A program made the position numbers and the translations under genes. The notes beneath the pieces were generated by a model. That model saw nothing but the letters and a program-made list of their open reading frames with translations, searched no databases and was not told the DNA's origin. Positions 1 through 8,929 of a stretch of DNA of 64,000 bases are shown one piece after another. Source of the DNA: Hyaloperonospora brassicae (Eukaryota > Oomycota > Peronosporomycetes > Peronosporales > Peronosporaceae); contig CANTFL010001050.1 in the NCBI GenBank assembly GCA_947650285.1, positions 1 through 64,000 of the forward strand, read 5' to 3'. How positions within the stretch are numbered: the first letter of the stretch is position 1; each line of letters starts with the position of its first letter.

Positions 1-299
1 GTTGCCTCTATGATCGCGGATCCAGGGGTAAGCACTCCAGTTAAACGTGGTCCAAAACCTCTGTAGAAGCGTCCGGCATGTCTTCAGCCCCTAGGAGTCG
101 TTTTGGAAAGATGTTGTGATACGAAATCACATACTCGTCTTCTTCCCACCAGCTAGGAGGCCCCTGCAAGCAACTTCTTCCCAGTGCCTGTTAAACCAAG
201 TATTGATTTGGTCTTGGTTTGTCTCTGGTAATGGCGCCACCCATTCCCCAAGCTCTTGCCGTAACAGCTGACTCTGACGACGTCGCCGATGAGGTTGTT

Positions 300-2190
300 T
301 ATGCTGTGGTGCCTAAATTGGAGTCACGATATCTACGTCCCTTTCGATGGCGCCCCCGAAACTCCAGACCCTCCAAGCCGCTGAGTATTGGTCGGGTTTT
401 TGAGTTAGCCAAGTAATCGCATGTTTGATACGTTGAGTTTTGATAGCCACTGATACGTCGGCAAGGCCTATGCCTCCCGCGTTCTTAGAAGTCACAAGCA
501 GCCCAAAGTTTGCTTTGTGGCGACTCCTTTCTGTCGATAGTCGCATGCACCCACAAAACTGGCTTACGTGAATTAGTGAAATCTCTAGCTCCTGCCCACC
601 GCGGTATGTCAAACACTATAGCCGTAAATTATAGTGGACGGTAGCACGATATAGTTGAGGATCAATACGTCAGTTCATCACACTCTCGTAGCTACTCGTG
701 TCACTGTGAGTAGGCGGCGCTGGATCCGCTATATGCGTACCGCCCAATTTTTGTTAACGAGCTTGCTTTGTATCGATCTCGGGGCCCGAGGTACCTGGTT
801 GTTGTCCCTGTGGGGACTCACAGCAATACCCCTATACTCTTTCAAGTTGATGGCTCGGTTTAAAAAGAGTACCTGACTCTTGATTCGTTGAACATGTAGG
901 CCAGATAACTCTCCGAAGGCTCGTAAAATATCGGGTGCATGAGATATTTGGCAGCTCGTTCTAGGAAACAGAGTTGATTCCCATCCACAAGTGCCGAGAA
1001 GAGTTAGTCATCCCGAGTCTCTTTGGTGCTGCTAACCCCGTAAGACTTTGATCCTGGTGAAGAGCAAGACTTTACACTTACACGACCATCAAAATAACCG
1101 AGGCGCGAGAGGGCATCCTTGGCTAATACCAGACTTCACCTGGAGTGGCTTTGAATGATTACGTTGACGACGAAATTGGCTGTTGTACCCGTATAGATAC
1201 GTCGGGGCCGATTAACAAAGCGTAAATCAAACCCAAGCAGTCGTCATAGTTTTGCGCACGAGGAAATCTCTGTCACCCGTGTCTAAAGCCTTCCGCAAGT
1301 TTAACAGCAAAATACACTTGCTGCTTGAGGCACTGCCATATCCTGTTGGTCTGTCGCCGTCGCCAGATGTGCCATCATCATCATAACCGTTTTGGCCATA
1401 CGTCTCCCTTTAACGAAGCCTTGTTGAGCAATACTAGTGACCCGAAGAAGAGATACACTGTAAACCTGTCGCCAGAACTTTTGCAAATACCTTTTAGCCG
1501 GTTTGCGGTAACGAAATGGTCGATAATTTATAGCATCGTCTGAGTCACCTTTCTGGCGATTCGGAATGATTAGCGCCTTTGAAAACGGTGGAGTGTAGGT
1601 CTGCCCCGTCTAGAATTTGGTTACTTGTGGTAAACCAGCGCAGGGAACCATGATAGCAGACGTGTCCTTGTAGAAATTATTATTAAATCCATCCTGCCCG
1701 GCTGATTTTTGCCTGGCAAGTCCGTGAAGAGCTTGAAGCACCTCGCCTTCCGTAATCGGCCGCAGCAGACGATCGTTGTCCTCATTGGAAAGAGCAAGCC
1801 GAATCTGGTCACATACCCACAAAAATAAGAGAAAAGTTCTGTGAAGCGCGACACGACGTCGACTGGATACGCTACCCTCACCTCGTAGAATCCATGAGCC
1901 GTTTTCGTAACGTTACACAGCTTGCCCTATCCTCCGGAATGGTCAAAGCGTTGTTCATTTACGCGGTAGGCAAAGCGTCCAGGGCTTCAGACCGGTGACT
2001 GAAGCTTGAAATCGGCGCCCATTCAGACGCAAATTTATCAGCCATTGTCATATTTACGGTAAAAGCGCCACCATGGTAAGACCGCAAAGCTGATTCATGC
2101 TGATTACTCACCCGATTGACCACTCGCTTGAATGACCAGCGGAGACGCTCTGTCGACCGTTCCAGACACTCTCCGAGGCGAGTCAAATGT
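300..2190 (-). mobile_element. Decayed L1-like LINE fragment
   Basis: Two separated minus-strand blocks read as pieces of a non-LTR retrotransposon ORF2. Around 1610-1830 is the region just before the reverse transcriptase fingers, recognisable by the ITEGEVLQALHGLARQKSAG stretch followed by QDGF and FYKD. Around 320-500 is the C-terminal thumb region with GGIGLADVSVAIKTQRIKHA. The order is right for one minus-strand element, but the catalytic core between them (about 600-1600) is unreadable, with stops in every frame and no clear YADD box. The 1959-2186 ORF lies where the linker between endonuclease and RT would be, but I cannot confirm it. The sequence differs from the RNase H-bearing LINEs at 44-64 kb, so this is probably another family. 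Confidence 0.6.
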
Positions 2191-3229
2191 GGTCCGCTCG
2201 CATTTCCTTCAGTATTTGCAGAAATTCACTGCCGCCTGGTAAGAAACTGCTGACGGCTTCGGCGTCGCATCTGCCCAATAACCCGTCGTCGCTCGCTGCT
2301 TTTCCCGTTTTGTAACTGATCGTATAATTTTGGAACACCTAGTTATGTAGGTAGGATCTTGGTAAGCTAACCGAATGACATATGGTACAAGCGAAGGGTG
2401 TCGTCACATGTAGGACTATTAAGAGATGATCCATGAGACAGCCATGTCCGGACGACATTGTTCAAGACCGAGCACATGTTGATGGGCTTGCTAAACGTGT
2501 ACCAGGTGTAACTTGACGTGATCAAGTGCAACAGGTATCGTCAACAACCGACTGCACATTACTCTCAATATATATGTATCGCTTTTACTTCCTACATCCT
2601 CCAGCACAATTGAAAACCACGACACGTAACGATTCACTGCACGTCAGACCAAAGACGGTCGAGCAGAGGCGGCCAATGTCGTTTGCTCAAGTGCACATAC
2701 CATTTGACGCCATTGCCACGCGCGGACAAGACACAAATGCACGAGAGGATAGACAGCAGTGCCCATATCGCAAGGATCGACAACTCGGTATCGGCGGCAC
2801 AATGTGATGACACGTCAAGGCTGTGACGACGCATTGTAGCAGCACGACGTACAGCTACTTGGCGACTCCGACAACGCTGAACAAGCAGGAGACCCTCTTG
2901 GCGGCCGATGCTACCGATAAAGACGGGAAAAAGGAGCTCGTCACACCATTTCACTGACGTGATGTCGATCGCAGATTAGTGATCAGCCTTCCTACGCGCT
3001 TCCTGGCATGCGCATCGAACACCTACGAGTAGACCCAACCAGTCACACCAACCGACTCTGGCAAAAGCAATTTTATGCATACAAATATCCAGTCACCAAA
3101 AGCGACAACGATAGCGCGCACTTGCGAGCGCGTCTCCGGCTCGCCAGATAGACCACACCACCTCTTCTCGTCACCTGCGCTCGGCGTGCATCGCATCCTG
3201 TGTCTCCCTCTGCTCCTCGTCGACTAAGC
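2191..3229. other. Intergenic, no recognisable gene
   Basis: Short overlapping ORFs on both strands, none resembling a known family. It lies downstream of the cellulose synthase pseudogene 3' end and may contain its former 3' flank. Confidence 0.5.
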
Positions 3230-3733
3230 ACCATCCACGTCTTCGCGACACAATCCGGTGCGTCCGGTTTCGTCGCCACCGCCGGGTCATTCGAGCCTAC
3301 CACGATGCCTTGGGCCACCTGGAGATTTCCCGCGTAGTCGACTTGCCATAGCTGCACGAAGACCACACTGTAGACCACGAGCAACGAGCCAAACACGTTC
3401 GCCGAAAAGGCGGTAGCAGTATGGCCCCAGCTGCTGGACTCGGGAACACTCTTCTTGACCATGGGGTTAAACCGGCTCATGACGAAAAAGCCACAGACCA
3501 TGGCAGACACGTATTTCCACGGATTCGCCGAGTTCTCCTACTTGAACACACGGACGCGTGCCACAAGTTAATGAACAGCAGCGTATGAGAAAAGCACGTT
3601 CGGAATGTCCATCCACGACGTCTTCTGACCAGCACACGTGTTTTCTCATGAGTTGTCCTTCCCCGTCACGCGCACCTGGAAGGTTCTCAAAAACCGCCCA
3701 ATCATCGTAATGGACGTGAACGAAAACCATGTA

Positions 3734-3791
3734 TGCTGCGTCCGCCGCACGTCGTTGTTGTCTGCTGCGTCCGCCGCACGTCGTTGTTGTC
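3734..3791. repeat. 29-bp perfect tandem duplication inside CesA
   Basis: Two adjacent copies of a 29-bp unit beginning TGCTGCGTCCGCCGC (3734-3762 and 3763-3791). Because 29 is not a multiple of three, it shifts the frame in the region that encodes the NNDVRRTQHTWFSF cytoplasmic segment. Confidence 0.9.
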
Positions 3792-4975
3792 GACTGCGCA
3801 ATTGGCCAGCAGGTTCAGCACCCAACAACAAAGCTTCACGGGCAGGAAGAGTACAGGATCTACGTTTCACGAGCGTAGATCGGAGCGTCGCCCATGTACA
3901 AGTAGCGAGACGGCGATCTACGTAACACATGGTAGGAATCGAACAAACGGGCACAGCACCGAGTCGTAAAAAAACATCTTGCGCGGAAACGTAAGGGTGG
4001 GCTTCGGGTCCGGCACGCGCGGTGGACGCCAGTCCGGGCCGACTTCGCTTCCATTTTGCATCGGCAGAATCTGCACAGCACCCTTTTCCCAACGCTTCTT
4101 CTGACCCATAGTAGCAGTCACTGCTTCATAACAGCACCTTCGCACAACCGTCCTTGGTATCGACTTCGAAATCCTTCCGGAAGTACACTGAGTCCCAAAC
4201 AGAAGTGTGGATCACGATACCCGTGGACGCATCTTCAGTCTAAGTATCGTACGGAATGCCACCAATCGAGTCGAAGGCATGACGACAAAACACAGCATTC
4301 GTACCAGCAAAAGCTGCCGAGTCGAAACCATCACGGCCACGCTGCACGGCGTCAAAGCAAATTATATTCTTGTGCCCGTACATCACCCATGATCGTCAAC
4401 TGAGGCATGCCTCAAAGTATTGAGGAGTCTGCAGGAGTCTACACGTACGACACGTGGGTTCACAAATTATAGTCGCTGTACCGACGTCCCTTACCGTCAA
4501 CAGCCTCGCCTTCCAACAGGAAGGACGACAGCACAGCAAGCAAAAGCTTCGGGTGCGGCTTCGTGTCGTTATCCAGAATCAGCAATTACGTGCCGTCAGC
4601 ACTTTCGTTGAACAAGCAATTGATCATGCTAGCAACCTTCGAGTGGTGCGTCTCGGGGTTCATTCGTCCAATGAAAGTCACACGCGAAATACCACGGTCA
4701 CGGTAGTCGTTGTCGTCGAATGCGAGCCAACGACGTTGCACACCCTTACCACCCTCTTCGCGGAGTCCACGGATAGAGCTGTGCCGACGAAGCCACGTCT
4801 TCGAGCGCTGATCGTCTTGCACAGGCCCCACCACACGCCCGTGCATGATTCGCGCAAGGTCGCCACGGAATTCCACCACAAATCTCAATCACCTTGGTGC
4901 CCTCACCGTCACCTTGAAGTGGCTGTTCGCAACCCATACAGACTCAGTATAACCGACATCCAGCACAAAGATGAG

Positions 4976-5270
4976 GACGAGCTCAAGGCGCATACTGCAA
5001 CGAAAGAGACAGTTCTTCAGTGTCTACATCAGAAACCGTGACCGGTCCCATGTAGTGACACCAAAAGATGTCGACCATCGGCCTCTGTTCCCTGAGGATA
5101 GGCAGCTTGAAGTCGTTCATGTACCGTGCACCACGACAGATCGGACGCCACATACTAAAGTTGGACAGCAGTCCCAAAACAAATCGAGACACTCGGTGGA
5201 AATCATCATGGCGAACATGACCCACGACATAAACGGCACGTTCCGGATACGGTATCCATCGCCCGCACCC
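4976..5270 (-). repeat. CesA internal duplication, copy 1
   Basis: This segment matches 5379-5672 along about 295 bp, starting in both copies at GACGAGCTC and ending near GCCATCGCCCG. Both encode the same CesA stretch (VPFMSW, then FSMWRPICRGARY and MNDFK). The copies differ by many substitutions and small indels, so they are not a recent duplication or a simple assembly echo. Copy 1 is continuous with the catalytic domain downstream in the minus-strand sense. Confidence 0.9.
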
Positions 5271-5272
5271 TT

Positions 5273-5378
5273 CAATATCACCACTTCGGTGATATTGTTC
5301 AAAGAATATTCAACTTCATATTCTTTATTGTCACAATTCTTTAAGTGACAATTCTATGTAACGGGCTGCCCCGTTACA
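5273..5378. repeat. Array of four perfect hairpins
   Basis: Four inverted repeats follow each other in 106 bp. They are 5273-5297 (10-bp stem CAATATCACC, 5-nt loop), 5301-5326 (9-bp stem AAAGAATAT, 8-nt loop), 5327-5352 (8-bp stem ATTGTCAC, 10-nt loop) and 5357-5378 (9-bp stem TGTAACGGG, 4-nt loop). Their lengths are 25, 26, 26 and 22 nt. All stems are perfect and all differ in sequence. The array fills the spacer between the two CesA duplicate copies, and the last hairpin ends on the base before copy 2. No function is known to me. Confidence 0.9.
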
Positions 5379-5672
5379 GACGAGCTCGACCGCATACTGC
5401 AGCGAAAGTCAGTTCTTCAGTGTCTGCATCGAATCCGTGACCGGTTCCATGTAGTGACACAAAAAGATGTCGACCAGGCCGGCCACTGTTCCCTGACGAT
5501 AGGCGACTTGAAGTCGTTCACGTACCTAGCACCACGACAAATCGGACGCCACATACTGAAGTTGGACAGCAGTCCCAAAAACAAATAAAGACACTCGATG
5601 GAAATCATCATGGCGTATATGACCCACGACATAAATGGCACGTCCCGGATACAGTAGCCATCGCCCGAGTCT
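5379..5672 (-). repeat. CesA internal duplication, copy 2
   Basis: Partner of 4976-5270. It is continuous with the N-terminal half of the CesA pseudogene upstream in the minus-strand sense. The two halves could be pieces of two CesA paralogues that overlap by this segment. Confidence 0.9.
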
Positions 5673-6960
5673 GCGTCAACGTTGACCGTTGAGCTGAAAC
5701 GCCCGTCCGTCTCACTGGCTAGCAACGTGTGTGTCACACGGTAGCGTCGGCCGCGCGTGGTCACAAAGTGCTGCTGCGGGTACATCGTCGTCAAGTAGTG
5801 CAGCCAGACAACACCCGTAGCCGCCGTGCCAACGCGAAACACGTGGAACATACCACTGCCCGACATCTTGTACTTCGAGATGTCCGGCGTCTCAACAATC
5901 TCCGCCGCTCAGTTCGCAATCGAGTACGTCGACATGGCAAACGATCGAAACGACGGTTCGTAGTAGTTGTGGACTCCAGTAATCGAGTCGTTATATTGCC
6001 CCATCTTGCCATCCACGCCTTGCATGCCGAAGTCTGTAGAGCGGATATTGTGTCCATTGCCCTCTATGCTCACACCGCCTTCTTTCACGCGCTTGGGGTC
6101 CACAAACCAAGTTGTACAGAGGTGCGTGCGATACAACACTTGCTGCCGCCGCTCCGGCGCTTGGCTCTTGCGGTTCATCGTACCCGACGGCATCTGCGCC
6201 TGCGACATGCTCACGTCCGGTTTCATCTTCCGACGGCATCGCTTCGCCACATTCCGTGCAAAACGCTGTGCCGCAGAACGCCGTCGCATAAGAGTCATCG
6301 CACACGAGTCGCACGCGCTCCGTGAGCTTCTGAGCCGGCAGCGTCGCGCCTGTCGGCAGTTGCTCTCCCACCGGTCCGAGCTGCGCGTGAGCGCCACGCG
6401 GTCGTAGCACATGAGACATCAGCGCATCAAGAGCTGGTTGAGGCCGCCAATGACAACGACGGCGGCCCACACGACATCATGAGCGTCTGTGAGCCCGCGT
6501 CTGTGTCTCAAAGCGCAGCAGTGCCGCCGCGCTGGATCGACGGGTAGGCCACGTCCGACCGGACAGCGTCGAGTGAGTGAGCCCCGAGACGCCGTCGACC
6601 GCCAACCAGCCGCCGGTGATGGCCGAGAAGACGATGCACTTCATGCGGTGGGTCTCGAGCTCGAGCGACTTGGAGCTCGCGCAGCACACGAGCTCAAAGG
6701 TGAGCACAAACGCGACGACGACCTTCTACCGCGTGCTGAGTGTCGGCGGGGAACGCGTTGAGGCCATTGTGCGTGCCAATGGGAAGCAGGTACGCTGCGG
6801 TGATGCCGACCGTGACACGGACGAGGGTGGACGGCCCGCAGAGCGTGGGGAACCCGCGAGGAGCGCACTCAGAACGCCCGCGCCGCCGCCTGCTGCGAGG
6901 GCGACCGCCCACTCGTTCGTGGCGGACAGCGAGCCAATGGCCGCTACGCAGCGACAACTT

Positions 6961-7863
6961 CTCTCGTGTGATTCGACAAAAAGAACACATAAAGCACCAA
7001 TCAAAACGCGTTAGAAACTCGTGGCTATTGCGATGCGCGTGTGTCACACATACGAGCGACAGCAACTGCCCGCTCCGCTGAGTTCAGCAGACACATTCCT
7101 AGCACGAGTGCTTTCTTTCGCTCGCTTCGGTGACATTCTGTGCGTTCTACGACCGCATTGAATCGGGTTTCTCGAAAAGCCTCCAATTGAGGCGCCTAAT
7201 CAGGAGCATCGCACGACACGCGTGGCGTCTGGAGCACATTCTTTACTCGAGAGATTCAGCGAGGAAGCTGCCATGACACGCAACGATGCCTTGTCGACTG
7301 TGTACCTCTACTCCATTGCACAGCGGTTCTAATGTGCTCACCGCTTATTCCGAACGATATTCATGATGACGAAGTGCGTCACACTCGTCAAGAATGTCAA
7401 CAAAGTGCGTCTTGTCAAGAAGCTTACGCAACTTCGGTGCGAAAGCATTGTTGTCGCCTGGGTCCAAACGCTTCAGTTCCAGTGGCATGCAAAGTTTTCA
7501 GAAGATACCATTGCATGCCGCCAAAGAGCTGAATCTCTTGAAGTGCATCGTAAACGAGCTTGAGCCTCCGAGCATCTACGTCGCTACTTCGATCAAACGG
7601 CTGTTTACACGTCGAGTGGAGCGATGGAAGCTGACAGGTAGCGGTGCATAAAATGCCGCGTTTCGCTTAGCAAACATCCCAAAAGTGTGCGCGAACAACT
7701 CGTGGACAGGTTGTTCGAGTGAAGTGCAGGAACAGCATTGGTAACATCACTCGAGTCTTGCCGCGGCCCATGTTCAGCTGGCAAATCTCGGCTCCGTGCG
7801 CTTTGATTTAGTGTTTTGCACCACAAAGTATTCGTGCCGAATCTCGAGTCTTCCTTGCACTTA
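6961..7863. other. Intergenic between CesA pseudogene and UNG
   Basis: No gene assigned. On the minus strand about 7460-7350 an open stretch reads plausibly like a protein C-terminus (KLRKLLDKTHFVDILDECDA and onward to a stop), but an in-frame stop lies shortly upstream and I recognise no family, so it may be a remnant. Confidence 0.4.
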
Positions 7864-7960
7864 GCAGTACAAATGGCAAAACAGTGCAGTACAAATGGCA
7901 AAACAGTGCAGTACAAATGGCAAAACGGTGCTGTAAAAATGGCAACATGGTGCAGTAAAA
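7864..7960. repeat. 22-bp tandem repeat upstream of UNG
   Basis: Three near-identical 22-bp units, GCAGTACAAATGGCAAAACA followed by GT, at 7864-7885, 7886-7907 and 7908-7929. A diverged fourth (7930-7951) and a partial fifth follow. The array ends about 60 bp before the UNG start codon, so it lies in its promoter or 5' leader. Confidence 0.9.
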
Positions 7961-8017
7961 GGCCATCCGACACTGGAAAATGGCAAAATACTTGAGTGGC
8001 ACAGCTTTACGCGCAAG

Positions 8018-8929
8018 ATGACGCGCGATATCCGCTCGTTCTTCGGAGCAGCGCCACCACCGGCCAAAAAATGCCGTACAATGGACGGAGTTGACACGTC
8101 TGAGCAGCGAACAGTCACGCGTGAGCACGATGAGATGATCGTTGCGAAACAGGACGTAGAGCAGGATCAAAGTGGTGACCAAGACGACGAGCAGAGTGTA
8201 ACGAAGCAAGTGACGCGCTTCGCTGAGTTGCAAACGACAGTGCTACTGCGCTCTCTGATGCACGAGTCGTGGTACACGCTCTTGCAGAAAGATCTCGTCC
8301 GCGGGTCGTTTCAAGCACTGACACGCTTTCTGCAGGGCGAAGAAGAGCGCAAGAGGGTTCTCTACCCCTCTCCAGCTAACGTGTTTGCTGCGCTGAGAGA
8401 CTGCGCGTTCTCTGGTGTCAAGGTCGTGATTCTCGGCCAGGATCCGTACCACGGACCACAACAGGCGCACGGATTGAGCTTCTCCGTGCGTCACGGAGTC
8501 CCGCCACCTCCAAGCCTTAAGAACATTTTCAAAGAAGCTATGAGCGATGTCGGTATTGCGCGTCCCTCACACGGCTGTTTGTCGTGCTGGAGTCGTCAGG
8601 GAGTGCTGCTTCTCAATACGGTGCTGACCGTACGTCAAGGCAAACCGAACTCCCACAAGAAGCGCGGCTGGGAGCAGTTTACCGATGCTGTCATCTCGAA
8701 GGTTAGTAAAGACGCATCGAACGTCGTCTTCCTGTTGTGGGGGAAACCCGCCCAGGAAAAGGGTCTGTTGATCGACTCGAACCGGCACCTCGTGGTGCGA
8801 TCCTCGCATCCGTCACCGCTGGGTGCTACCAAGACAAACGCGCCATTTCTCGGATCGAAGTGCTTCTCGCGTGCCAACAGCTACCTAGAAAAGCACGGTA
8901 AAGATCCCATTGACTGGAGCGTCCGATAG
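8018..8929 (+). CDS. UNG: Uracil-DNA glycosylase, family 1
   Basis: Removes uracil from DNA as the first step of base excision repair, in nucleus or mitochondrion. The 303-residue ORF is uninterrupted. Motifs in family order: the water-activating GQDPYHG near residue 140, the PPPPSLKNIF proline loop near 165, GVLLLNTVLTV near 195, VVFLLWGKPAQ near 240, and the minor-groove HPSPLG loop near 266. The N-terminus MTRDIRSFFGAAPPPAKKCR resembles the nuclear UNG2 N-terminus (PCNA-binding IxxFF-like box, then basic residues), which suggests a nuclear form. About 85 linker residues separate it from the catalytic core. The ATG at 8018 is chosen because it places this box at the extreme N-terminus. No intron is needed. 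A 22-bp tandem repeat lies just upstream. Confidence 0.96.
   Translation: MTRDIRSFFGAAPPPAKKCRTMDGVDTSEQRTVTREHDEMIVAKQDVEQDQSGDQDDEQSVTKQVTRFAELQTTVLLRSLMHESWYTLLQKDLVRGSFQALTRFLQGEEERKRVLYPSPANVFAALRDCAFSGVKVVILGQDPYHGPQQAHGLSFSVRHGVPPPPSLKNIFKEAMSDVGIARPSHGCLSCWSRQGVLLLNTVLTVRQGKPNSHKKRGWEQFTDAVISKVSKDASNVVFLLWGKPAQEKGLLIDSNRHLVVRSSHPSPLGATKTNAPFLGSKCFSRANSYLEKHGKDPIDWSVR

Larger units (their letters stand above)
3230..6960 (-). pseudogene. CesA: Cellulose synthase (CesA) pseudogene, oomycete type
   Basis: CesA is a multi-membrane family-2 glycosyltransferase that polymerises UDP-glucose into wall cellulose at the plasma membrane. On the minus strand, consecutive frames give, in order: N-terminal membrane segments (about 6930-6480), a soluble N-terminal domain ending in GHNIRSTDFGMQGVDG (about 6050-5990), the FSMWRPICRGARYMNDFK and DIFWCHYMGPVTVSD region, the donor-site segment LDVGYTESVW (about 4970-4940), the DxD motif in LILDNDTKPHPK (about 4580-4545), the TED motif (about 4230), the QxxRW motif as GQKKRWEKGAVQIL (about 4115-4075), and C-terminal membrane spans ending in FVQLWQ (about 3340). 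The frame changes many times and a stop lies just before TED. The first catalytic aspartate motif reads DVG rather than the usual DDG. The gene also contains a 295-bp internal duplication and a 29-bp frameshifting tandem duplication. It therefore cannot make a full enzyme. CesA family assignment is firm; which paralogue it was is not. Confidence 0.88.

Noticed and set aside
5273..5378. Hairpin array as a CRISPR or integron array
   Set aside because: The four stems have different sequences, so there is no repeated unit and no spacer logic, and the context is a eukaryotic pseudogene.
7605..8118. Minus ORFs with repeated CHLYCTVLPFV-like peptide
   Set aside because: They are translations of the 22-bp tandem repeat.
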